Assembly (NCBI RefSeq): GCF_021134715.1
Contig: NC_060025.1
Coordinates: 6,076,001 to 6,140,000, forward strand
Direction of reading: 5' to 3'
Length of the DNA: 64,000 nt
Source: Daphnia pulex
Taxonomy: Eukaryota > Arthropoda > Branchiopoda > Diplostraca > Daphniidae
Shown here: positions 53,309 through 64,000 of the stretch, piece after piece
Layout of the letters: every line of letters begins with the position of its first letter
Position numbering within the stretch: position 1 is the stretch's first letter
The notes under the pieces: model-generated
What the model saw: the letters and a program-made list of their open reading frames with translations, nothing else
Databases searched by the model: none
Told to the model about the DNA's origin: nothing
Position numbers and translations under genes: made by a program

Positions 53309-53596
53309 GGCGTCAAATTTCAGCTTAAGCTTTGCTTATGCGACGTTGCCTGTTATACGAAAGTCTGTGTATTGCTGCTTTCTCTGTCGTTCTGATGGAA
53401 TGGGTTCGTTGTAATTTCTCGTTAGACAATGTCATTCTTCCATCGCTATTTCTTTCTTTTTTCACATCTAGACAGGTGGTAAACAACACTTGCATTTCGT
53501 CAAGTGTCAACTTAAAAATTAGTTGAAACTCCGCATTTAACGATTTCGTGTGACAGGGCAACGCCGCATAAGCAAAGCTTAAGAATTTTGACGCTC
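53309..53596. mobile_element. MITE with about 55-bp inverted termini
   Basis: Left GCGTCAAATTTCAGCTTAAG then CTTTGCTTATGCGACGTTGC; right, reverse complemented, GCGTCAAAATTCTTAAG then CTTTGCTTATGCGGCGTTGC. The arms continue through CTGT(TA/CAC)ACGAAA. About 290 bp, no transposase. The short frames across it on both strands are not genes. Confidence 0.8.
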
Positions 53597-53599
53597 TCT

Positions 53600-56400
53600 G
53601 TATTATCTGAAATTTTGTTTTCCCAAAAAACAAGTTTTCCCAAATCACTAATGCGGTTAACCAGTTGGGAGCCTCAGTAAAAAAGACCTTTTGGTAAAAC
53701 ATAACAAATAATAAAGTTTCTATTGCTTAGTGTCCATTGAATTAGAAGAATGGAAATCAGGACTATTACGCAACACCAATTTAATACTTCCACTCATCTG
53801 CAAATTCAACATTGATGCCAATTTTAGAATTTTAAAAATTAGTTCTAGTAATGAATGCCCCGATTGAACTTGCATGATATTTTTCGACGTAAATTTCATT
53901 TTGTCAAAATACATAATGGTTTTAGTCTTTCAATCTGTTATGACTAATGTAAGGGCCGATTCATTGATCTATGCCGTTCCAACCAGTGGCCTACTTTTGA
54001 GCTTCGGAATCTTCGTACGGTCTGGTTCTGTAACAACGCAACCCGCGCAAAAGTTTTTTTAAACAGCATTCTCCTTAATTTTGCGAACATATGTTCCTTT
54101 ATACAAACTTTCACCATGGTGCGCAATAAAACCACCAAAAGTATCCAAATATAAACAACTTGTGCACACCAAATAAAACTCGTGTGGGTTTTTTTTGTAC
54201 TTTAGGGCGGGATTGCGTTTGACGTCTCGTGAATTTGACAAATGATCCGGTGACTAAACTATTTAGGAAAAAAATTATGAAAAAATTATTTTAATGTGAA
54301 GAAATTATTTCTTATCTGACAATGTAATTTGATGTTTCCATCTATTTCATTTCTCAAGATATAAATAAAATTAAGATAACCGCTATTTTTGGGAATCTCT
54401 TTCTTGTTTTTTTTCTTCTCTTTTCTTTTCCCAGAATCTCTTTCTTTTCTTGGACGTAAGAGGGAGAAAGAGAAAAAGTAATGATTTTTGGATATGGCAA
54501 TACTGGTGAGAGGTAATTGAGGGGAAATAAACGGAAAACTTATAATTCGTGTTTTCATATTCAATTTCATTACTATAAATGAAACTTTAAAAATGTGATC
54601 TTAATACCACACATAGAGCTCATGCACCTCTATTTCAGAACTTTCCTATAATATTACGTAATTACCGAATAGCAGGCCTCCAAAGTGAACCCATTCCCTA
54701 CTAGGACACTCGGCCGTACGGATACTTACGCAACGTAATAAAAACCGCATATCGCGTTGTTGAAAAATTCCCCCCAAAACCACATAAAACCCCACCCTAA
54801 AACTAACCATAGAAAAAATTTTTATTGGATTCCACCGAGAATTTTATTAATAGGAGCGTTTTGAAAAACGCGTTTTCCATACTGGTCCTCTCATCCGTAC
54901 GGATATTTTCGGTACCCACTGTAAGTCCTAATACTGATTTAATAACAACTCTTCTTTTTTTCTTGGCTGTCTGCTGTTTGTGAATTTTTAAATAGGAGGA
55001 AATTGAACGTATTTTCTCTTGGTCTCGTAGGTTTCCGGAGGAGGGGAGGGGGCCTAGTGTGCCTTGAGACTAAGGAAGAAGCAACCATAGGCTGAATTCT
55101 TTGTCATAGAGTCCAACAGAGACGTCCCTAGCTCTCTACACTGCACTGTTGTAAAAAATAGTGGCCTGATCTACACTGCAAAAATAACTCCGCCCACCAT
55201 TCTCTTTTGTGTATTATTCTGCATGGTTTCGAGCTTTAAATTGTAATTTGTAGTGGCCGCAGTGGCGATTAAATTTCACGTCACCCGTATGATTTAAACG
55301 CTGAAAGTTACAACCTAAAAACACAAAAGGGTTCGCATTATCTATAAAAAATTTACTAGCTGTAAGCTTACTTTGATTTTGATTTAGCTTGCTTCAAATA
55401 AAAGACAAATAAAAAGATTACGAAATTACTAAATATGTGAGATCATGGGTTATTTTTAAATTCGACTTCTAACCAACACGCGTACGGCTGTTATAAGGGA
55501 AGTCCGGGAGCGTGCGGTTAAATTATTTGGTTCATTGTTTTCCACTATTTTTTTGGAGTGACGTTGTAATGCAGTTGAACAATTTTAGTTTAACAATTTC
55601 GCATGAAATCGCAACAAATGATTTGATTGAAAAGTCTGAGGGGTCATTGAGTGGGGCGAACTTTGTTGTATTACAGTTCCTTAAAAATGAAATAATTCTC
55701 TGAAATTTCACATTTCCGCTTTTAACAGCGTTTTTGTTGATGTATCAATGTTACTGATAAAACAATCTATACCGGAAATGTGTGGATGTGTTTTTGATGT
55801 GTGGGCAGGAGGAGAATAAAAGGGCAGAGGAAAATAAAGTCACACGAAAAGAATCGAAGGATTTTTCAATAATAATAAACTGCGTGCCACACCTCAGTAT
55901 TACACATAGACACACAGTAGTAGTCTATAATTTTAATTCTTCACTTAAATACAACAAAATTATTACCCATTCCTTTTAATTATAATTTCTCACTTTATCT
56001 TCACAAGCTATTCTGATTAGCACAAACAGTTAATTAACATTAAGATAACAGTAATTTGTGTGGAAAGAAAAGGGAAGGCAATCACAATCAAAGAAACAGC
56101 AAACGCCTATCTCTCAAACGGAAATCCTTGCGTCATTTCATATGATACAATCAGATTTCGGATACGAAGATGGCGGCCATAATATATTCTACAACTGTTC
56201 AACAATAGACATAAATTTAAGGCAGCAGTTGGAAAGTATGGGTATGTGTGTGTGCATGTAAAATTTAGAGTGGCCAACTTCTGTCCATAATTGGCATCTA
56301 AACCACAAGAGAAAGACACGATTTTATTTAATTTTGCTACCCAGTTAATTTCATCCAATCGGACCCAAGTGTTTAGTTATGTGTGTGGAAGGACCGATCC
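53600..56400. other. Mostly non-coding; one possible relic frame
   Basis: A minus frame at 54059-54241 (HEFYLVCTSCLYLDTFGGFI, then YVRKIKENAV) followed in another frame by CAGCVVTEPDRTKIPKLKSR has protein-like composition and may be part of an unidentified transposon. A CT-rich run followed by an AG-rich run lies at 54398-54478. Otherwise nothing seen. Confidence 0.4.
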
Positions 56401-56413
56401 ATGGAAACAGGAA

Positions 56414-59400
56414 TCACCTGTTGAAAATATTGTGGTAGTTGCTTAGCAACGCTTCAACAACCAGGTTTTGTTGCATCATGTCCAACGCCAGGTTGTTGGA
56501 GACGGTTGCAGCCCACATCAGAGTTGGTCCAAAAACAATGGCCAAATTGGAGATGTGCATCCGGTTGTACTCGCGGTATACCGTGATTTTGAGCAAATGC
56601 TGCAACAGATACTGCAACGTGTCATAGTTCTCTGTCGGCAATGACTCGGCGATGTCTACGTTCATAAAAATTGAATTAGTTTATTTTAAAAACAACTTTA
56701 ATCAAATTGACGTACCTCGATATCGACGTATTCGTTCCGGATTGGGTCCCTGATAATTGGTGGCCTGAAGGGCTTTCTCAAAAAGTGGGCAAGGAATAAG
56801 CGGCTCTTTAAGTTCACGAAAAAAGAGCTTCAGGCAACCTGTCAATACATGAACGTCGTCTTCGATTTCCAAAATGGCCCAATTGTACTGATCCACCTAT
56901 TTCCAACAAGAAAATTGTTATCCTCCATTCTTCCACAAGACCGTGAAAATGATTAATTACCTGACAACGAATCTTTTGAATTTGCGAGAGATTGCCGCTG
57001 GCTCGATAGATTCCATCCGCTTTCATGTTCTCCTGTTTGCTCTCAATCAGCTGGATCACTTGCTGTACAAATTTGGGCACCGTCGACCCGTCGAAGTTGC
57101 ATAGGGCGGACAAATGGCAACCAAAAACAGGCTCATCCTTCCAAATGCCTTTTTTGACGAGTAAATCGACAGTTGGGCGGCGGACGAAGAATTTCCGCAG
57201 CTTGTCTCTCAAGTTATCTTGTCTTTCCCGGCTGGATCCTGGTGCAACCGCAGTCAAATCCTCCGTACTGCCAAGGAAAGGAACTTTTGTGGATTTGGTC
57301 CGTCCCAATTTGTTTTTCCTGCTGCCTTGCTTCATCAGACTGCTGCTATTGCTGAAGCTCACTGGTGAGTCGGGTGAAGGAGGACGTAAGTATTGTGTTA
57401 GCGAATCGTTGCGTTTGTGCCTCGATTCCACCGGCGAGAAACTTTTTTCCAACGACAATTTCTTGGGTTTCGAACCAATCAAAGGCGACGAATGCTGTGA
57501 AGGGTAGTGATTGGTAGTTTCTACTATGTCAGAATCGTCGGTTGAAAAGTGTCACATGAGAAACTCGATAAATATGTTGCTACCTTTTGTCCCGCAAGGC
57601 AATTGCTGAATGGCTCGTTTAATCTCATTAAACCATACAACAGCGTTGGTTTCATCCTCGTCTTGCAACAAGAGCTGGACGCCGAGGAGCGTCCACACTT
57701 GGAAAACTCCTTTGCGACTGGATTTGACGGCCACCCACTCGATCGTCGCCCCGTTCAAATCCACGCATAATTCCGGCTTGTTGGTTCCTGTGGATGATCC
57801 AGCGGCTGTGTTAGAAGTTTTCGCCCTACATTGGCGCGTTAATGGAAATTGAATTCGAATAATAATGTATGTAAAGAAGCACAATCTAATATATTACGAG
57901 AATTCTTTGAAGAGAAAAAGGAACAAATCCGTCAGGACCACCCAAGAGGAAGTCCAATTTTTACGGATTTTCTTGCCGTTATCAGTCAGTTTGGTTTTGT
58001 ATAGGAAACCCTGTTGCAGAACTCGCTAATATATAAATGAAAAAATTAGTCAAATGATTCACATTTAATTTTCAAAATATCAGCTAAAACAAGCAAGTGT
58101 CATGATTAGTGGCAAATCAAAGCCAATTGGTGAATTGGAGCGCGGCTCCTAAATTTAAGTGCAATCAGTTGTGGTAAATTATTTGTTGGAAAAGCCAAAA
58201 AAAAAAAACAATTTTTGTTTTATTGACTGCAGAACTTAACATTATCGTGGACGGTCTGGATCCAAACGCAATTTCTCTCTATTCGCCCCTCCCCCAAACA
58301 CACAGAACCCAAAATACTAAAAAATGGCAGTTCAACAACAAAAAATTAAAGTGAAAAGGAAGAGAAAAGACAAGGAAAAACTTACGATATCAAGATTTTT
58401 CAGGTAATCACTTACGATGCTACCCCCTTGCAAATTAGACCATTGTGGCTGAATATTGCGAGGTAGTGAGGCCGTCTTGGCCGGGGCTAATAACGTTACA
58501 CGACTGGTCTCTCCACTTACATTCTCGACTGCAATGTTATCGAGACATCCACTTATTCATTCCAATTAAAGAGAAAGAAAAAAGTAAAATAGAAAGGTAT
58601 GACGTTAATGAATACAAGTCGTTTGTTCGTTTCATTTTACCTGAAGTTAGTCAAGACCATTGATTGAGTTTTGCTGTTGCGATCGGCTTTCGACGTCCTT
58701 TGACGGACCATATCCCATTTGGATGTAGACACGGGGGTGACTGTCATTTGTTCATTCATTTTGGGACTGAATTCACTCCCTTTTGGATAATAAACACCTT
58801 GCTGAATACCCTGCTGTTTCTTCGATTGATTGATTAACGGGAGAAGAAAGGACGAGTGCAATAAAAATTCACAATCAATCATTCAATTGTAAAGAATTAT
58901 TCAATTACCGGTTCACTCTCTGTTGACGTCAAAGCGGGAACGGATGTAACTTGAGGAAGGGACCACAGAGACTCGCTGCTATCATCTTCGTAGAAAAAGA
59001 CGCGGCCCTCGTTGTCTAGTGATGTATACCACTGCAAATGACCCATTAAAATTGGTGAAAAAAGAAAACAAACGAGATTAATTATAGAATTAAATTTAGA
59101 AAACTAATTTCTTTTAAATTATGCGCGGAACAGAAAAGAGCCAAATTATTTTGTGGTTGTGGGTCAAATGCATCGATTGTTTTTCAGGACACCTGAGCTA
59201 GATCGTTGGGATGAGATAGTCGATTTCGCAGAACAAGTGCGTCGTTCCAGGAAAACGCCTCAGAGGCATTGGCGCATGTGAGGACACGCTGCGGCTCCAG
59301 CGTCTGCGATTGGCTGTTGTGCAACAGGATGCGGGCAATGGAATTCTTTTCTCCTGTTACTTCTCCTTCGTTTTTTTCGAATGAAAGGAAAACACTTGAC

Positions 59401-61260
59401 TGGCTGAGCCATTGGCAACGGGAACGACGCTGCCGCGTCGTCAAGACGGCGGGCCAAGAATGTCGCTGATGCTGCCTAGATCTAGCGTCCTCTACTAACG
59501 GCGACGCCGCATCATCTCCACCACAAAGTTCCGAATATAGCTGAGGGCGTCTATCCGTGCTGGGCGTCGGTGGCTGGAGGCAGAAATCAATCTCGAAACA
59601 TTGGGAGAAATGAATCCAAGTCTGTCGAGCAAATTTCAAATCTTCTTCAACCACTTGGTTGAAGCAGCTGTCGGTAGCTTCAGAAATGCGTGGCAGATTC
59701 GGCTGACGGACAATAAGTCTTTTTCTCGTCTGCACCACCACTTCTGGCTGAACAATGACCAATTCCTCTTCGATTTCTCGACTTAAATCGGCAGCGCCAG
59801 TTGATTCAGAAGCGACTTGATCACGGCCAGGCGAAACGTGACGTGGAGAGTCCTCGATCGATAAGATGCTGCATTCACCCTTTGGAAGGGTTAAACTACT
59901 TGCTGTACTCAACTGGTTTGTCAGTAAATTCAAACGTTGATCCTGTTCTTCGGTTGGGGCATTGGAATCGCGGAAACATGGGCAAAGTGATCGTATCCAG
60001 GTTCTACTCATGTCATCGTCAACCCCGATGGATTGAATTATTTTACTTTTGATCAAATCTTTTAGTCGTACCGAATGAGAAACGGTATCTTCACTGGCCG
60101 TTTGGTATCGGATGGAGCGCAGCCATTGAAGGACGGGCGCGTCGGCTCTTTTACACAGGCAAACTCCTCGGTGAGTGTCCATTCACCAAGAGAGTGAATC
60201 AAGACTAACGAAACTTTTAAACAATGCAATGAAGCTTCGACAAAAATTCAAACGAATTCTTTTTTTATCGGTAAACCACAAAAATCCTAAACTTCCTTTT
60301 AAGGATAAGAAAAACCGACCTAAACCGGAATTCCTTTTGTGATAAGTTCATCCTGGCAAAATGTTTGTGTGGTCTGGTGATGTTGGGCTGCAAATTGGGT
60401 TCCATTGTCACCAGGAAACCCATGAGAGAAACTTATAGAAAACCAAACGGAAAATATACCTTTGCTCCAGTATGGCTGTTGGTGTAGAAGACTTCGTCCG
60501 TGGACGGATTTACAGATCCAATCCATCCACGTGGCACGCTCAACAACGTTGGTTTTGTCTTGGGCCTCCTTGATCGCCTCCGACACGAGACGTGATTGAT
60601 CGTGAATGATCACCGTCATTGAATTTCTCTTCTCAACACAAAAAAAAAACAAAACAAAAAGAAAACGTTATCCACCCAAAAAAAGAGAAAACGTACAAAA
60701 AAAATAGCAAAGAAGAAAGAACAAATTAGGTTAATTTATGGATGAGATCCAGAAATAATTCAAGAAGAAAAAAAAAATCACTCGTGTGATGGGACTGGTT
60801 CCTATTCTCCTGGGTGGTTTCAACTCTTGGTCCGATTCTAGAAATTAAAATAAAAAGGTTGCCCAGTTGTATGATACACATATTCAGACCAATTTTTAAA
60901 CAGTTATCGTCTTGGGCGTTGGCGCGGACCAGGAGAGTCAGGTGGAGGTTTCGTAAGACAACCCGTGTTGTTGTGTTGTTGTGATTCATTTGCGATCTCG
61001 AATGATCGCTATGGAAAGTAAAAATACAACAATATAATTTTTTTTAAAATAATTCCCAAATGAATTGAAATGTTACCTTGACTGAAGGAATGAAGTTGAG
61101 CGAGTCCTTGGAACTCAAAATTTCCTCACAGGACGAGGCGTAATTGGCTTCCAGTTCGCTACCCCACAAGTTCGACTCGGATCCACGCAACATCTTGACG
61201 CTTTCAAACTGATGGCGTCGTCGATGGAAATCTCGAGATCAACACTAGAACCCATTTTCT
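56414..61260 (-). CDS. ARHGAP12/15/27-type Rho GTPase-activating protein (WW, PH, RhoGAP)
   Basis: Well-supported exons, all phase-consistent: 59193-about 60175, 58909-59031, 58641-58819, 58386-58515, 57898-58025, 57584-57825, 56961-57523, 56716-56896, 56414-56655. A WW domain (WYTSLDNEGRVFFYEDDSSE, SLWSLP) fills one 41-codon exon. PH domain: VLQQGFLYKTKLTDNGKKIR, KNWTSSWVVLTDLFLF and IEWVAVKSSRKGVFQVWTLL. RhoGAP domain: RDKLRKFFVRRPTVDLLVKK, VFGCHLSALC, the arginine finger GIYRASGN, LTGCLKLFFRELKEPLIP and MHISNLAIVFGPTLM, ending IFNR. This order is that of ARHGAP12/15/27, which stimulate GTP hydrolysis on Rac/Cdc42-like GTPases at membranes. Less certain 5' exons (about 60460-60640 with GWIGSVNPSTDEVFYTNSHT, a second WW-like start; 60785-60842; 60900-61013; 61077-61255 with MGSSVDLEISIDDA) need a frame correction near 61210. 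No SH3 domain was found. Gypsy sequence begins 150 bp beyond. Confidence 0.85.
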
Positions 61261-61405
61261 CTTGAGAACCTTTATCTTGTCCGTCCTTACAAATATATAT
61301 ATATAAAGAAATGAACGTATTGAACTGGTGGTTAAGCAAAGAGCCGTTAATAAAGTAACTCCTTCTCATTGAAAAGCGGATTATAAAAACTCACGTTGAT
61401 GCCGG

Positions 61406-63640
61406 AGAAGCGGATATTGGCAGATGAAAATTGAGGAAGCCGACAAGCATAAAACAGCTTTTACAACTAGCCAGGGTCATTATGAATTTAATCGTGTGCC
61501 ATTCGAATTGACGAATGCACCAGCAACATTTAAGCGTTATATGAATAATTTATTACAACCAGTTATTCACAAGTGGGCACTAGTTTACTTGGACGACATA
61601 ATTATTTATTCTTGAACAATTGACGATCACATTTAACACATTAAATGCGTACTAAATCTATTAAGGGAGGGAGAATTGAAAATAAAGCTATGGAAATGTT
61701 TATTTTTAAAAAAAGCAGTAATAAAGTATTTGGGACATATTATATCAGAAGAAGGATTGAGACCCGATCCGAAGTTAATGGAAGCCATTAGAAATTATCC
61801 GACACCACAGAATAAGAAACAAGTAAAAAGTTTTTTGGGATTATCAGGATATTATAATAAGTTTATATTATTTATTATTATTTATTTATATGGGATTACG
61901 CGAATAAAGCGAGAGCACTTACGATATTAACGAGACAGAAAGAAGAATTTAGATGGTGCCCCGAAGAAAAAAATACGTTTAAATTTTTGAAAACATGTTT
62001 GTTAGAAAATCCGATTTTATGATTCCCAGATTTCAACCTCGAGTTTTTTGTCCAAACGGACGCATCGGGATTTGCCGTAGGATCAGTTCTAGCACGAAGA
62101 AAAATAGTGAACGGAGAAAAAGTAGAATATGCAGTAGCATACGCGTCACAGAAATTAAAAGAAACACAGGAAAAATTGGCACACGAAAGATAAAGAGACG
62201 TATGCGATATATCATAAGTTGAAAATATTTTATCATTATTTGTACGGTACGAAATTTACGGTAGAAACCGATCACGAAAGACTAAAAGGATTTCCGAAAA
62301 TAACAGAGAATATGTCGCGTAAAGCTATTACATGGGCCTTGTTCACCAACAAATTCGATTTTAAAACAGTCTTTAGGCCTGGTGTAGCTAATCAGAACGC
62401 TGTTGGGCTAAGCAGAATGCCTGAGACAAAAGAGGTAGCCACAACGTCTGGCCATACACAAAGTATTAGGCTTTGACTACTGAAATGTTTTTACAGGAAC
62501 AGGGAAAAGATAAATTTTGTAAAGAAGCGTAAGAAAAATATTGAACAACAACGACAAAATCAGTTCATGGAAGAATATTTTCTAGCAGTAGGCGACACAA
62601 GGGAAAACACGAAAAAACGTAAGAAAAGCGAAGAAGACGAATATAAGAGTGACATCAACGAAGACGAACAAATTAAAGAATTTAAGAGTGGTTTAATCGG
62701 CACGGCCGACGGGAAAATACTAGTACCAAAATCGTTAAGAGAAAAGATTTTAATCAGATTTCATGATAGCCCATTCGCGGAGCATCTAGGCGTAAAAAAG
62801 ACTACAGCGAGAATTCAAAGACGTTTTAAATGGCCGTTTATGGTAAAATAATAGAGATTATATACGTAAATGTGAGTTTTGCGCGAAACGAAAAGTCGTT
62901 GAAGACAACAAGTCTCTTTTGAATCCGATCCCACCCTCAGATCATGTATAAAAATTTGTCGCCATGAACATTATGGGCCTATTGACCCCATGAGGACCCT
63001 AAAATCATCCGTATATTTTAGAAATGGGCGAATATTTAACTATATATATAACAGTTGCATCAATGCCGGATAGTACAGCAGAATCGCTAGCTAAAGTTTT
63101 CATAAAAATATTCTAATGCACCACGGTGTGCCAGAAATGGTATTGACCGATCAAGGCATAAATGTCCTTTAAAAGTAATGTATTGTTTGTATAAACAGCG
63201 TGGCCTAGAAGCCATAAGAACGTCGGCCTACCGCCCTCAGTGCGACGGCATGGTCGAACGTGCAAATAGAACGCTTGCCGATATAATTTCTTGTTATGTT
63301 AAAGACAACCCCCACACATGGACATATTTCTTAGATGTAGCAGTTTTTGTTTATAATATCGCAGTCAATTCTAGCACTGGTTATAGTCCTTTTTATTTAA
63401 TGTATGGAAGAGAAGCACCAGAACCGGACGATTTAATGCCGTTCGCGTGCAACCGGAATTTAACAGATATTAATATGATTTTCTCACAGCAAAAATATAT
63501 GACGCGATTAAGATTGCTAAATATAGATAAATTAAAGCGAAAGAGAAAGAGAAAATTTTATTATGATATAACAGCGAAAAGAGTAAATTTTGAAATAGGC
63601 GAAAGTATTTTATTTAAGTAGTTGGCCATCGTGCCCGGAA
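61406..63640 (+). mobile_element. Decayed Ty3/Gypsy retrotransposon, RT to integrase
   Basis: It starts mid-reverse-transcriptase: GYWQMKIEEADKHKTAFTTS, QGHYEFNRVPFELTNAPATF, LVYLDDIIIYS (catalytic YLDD). Then the RT thumb and connection (KYLGHIISEEGLRPDPKLME, KQVKSFLGLSGYYNKF), RNase H pieces (QTDASGFAVGSVLA in a broken frame; FTVETDHERLKGFPKITENM), and integrase: FHDSPFAEHLGVKKTTARIQ with a CEFC zinc motif, then RTSAYRPQCDGMVERANRTL and SSTGYSPFYLMYGREAPEPD. Stops and frameshifts occur throughout, and gag, protease, the first half of RT and both LTRs are absent, so it is a dead 5'-truncated fragment. Confidence 0.88.
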
Positions 63641-64000
63641 AATTTAACATGCCCTGGGAAAGGCCATATGGATCGGCGAAAGCGATCCCGTCTTAAATTT
63701 GGCAACGTTTTCCCTCCCTCCTTTCCCCCTCTTTAATGTCAATTAATGTCGTCTGTAAAGCACGTTGAATTCTGGGCTTTCACTCTTTCTCTCTCTCGTG
63801 TTAAACTGATTTGTCCCTGATTGCCCAAAGACAATTTACTGGGTTTAAGGACCCATGTGTGTGTGTGTCGCTCTTCTTCTTCTGAGGTATGTCGATTGTG
63901 AATTTATGTTGCATTTTTCCTACTAATTCTGTGTCCTATGTTTCTTTAGAGACGTCACTTGAGTTGTATCAGGTGTGTGACGGTATATCCAACATTTGTG
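63640..64000. other. 3' flank of the Gypsy fragment; no gene seen
   Basis: Contains CT-rich stretches near 63707-63800 and a short GT run near 63854. No polypurine tract or LTR start could be recognised. Confidence 0.4.

Overview
The window looks like a crustacean (Daphnia-like) nuclear genome. It is AT-rich, has spliced genes with short introns of about 60-80 bp in the compact parts, and carries animal-type gene families (FKBP15, mitochondrial ribosome recycling factor, BET bromodomain, aminergic GPCR, RhoGAP) alongside arthropod-style transposons (L2/CR1-like LINE, tRNA-derived SINE, CACTA/EnSpm, Harbinger, P-element-like, Gypsy, MITEs). The species call is an inference; no marker here is diagnostic.

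Layout. 1-6.9 kb is a compact housekeeping block: an FKBP15-like gene on +, converging on three minus-strand genes in tandem (MRRF, a PHD-finger gene whose 3' coding end seems split by a MITE, and a small two-TM protein). 7-13.6 kb holds repeats, a truncated TCP11-like gene, and decayed P-element-like and Harbinger transposases. 13.65-17.05 kb is a nearly intact LINE with a 9-bp target-site duplication. 17.2-23.9 kb shows nothing codable. 24.4-25.0 kb is a frameshifted BET bromodomain gene. 25.4-28.5 kb has repeats, a DUF4806-like gene and a Lys/Glu-rich ORF containing a tandem duplication. 29.65-32.1 kb is a GC-rich 5-HT1-like receptor (TM1-TM5) with apparent frameshifts. 36.9-49.5 kb is transposon-dominated: a CACTA element interrupted by a SINE, a tandemly duplicated mini-exon gene, a second CACTA-like element, several foldbacks and a second Harbinger. 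49.8-56.4 kb is mostly non-coding with hairpins, a tRNA-derived SINE and a MITE. 56.4-61.3 kb is an ARHGAP12/15/27-type gene (WW-PH-RhoGAP) on minus. 61.4-63.6 kb is a decayed Gypsy element abutting its 5' end.

Host genes look functionally unrelated: endosomal actin regulation (FKBP15), mitochondrial translation (MRRF), chromatin reading (PHD, BET), serotonin signalling, and Rho-GTPase control. The main theme is transposon insertion into and beside genes. Three insertions can be read almost to the base: the LINE with its 9-bp TSD, the SINE inside the CACTA transposase with a 5-bp TSD, and the MITE in the PHD gene. Several otherwise conserved genes carry single-base or 7-bp frame breaks. Some lie in homopolymers and may be sequencing errors rather than true pseudogenisation. 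Exon coordinates were set by reading frame, GT/AG sites and phase by eye; no database or transcript data were available.
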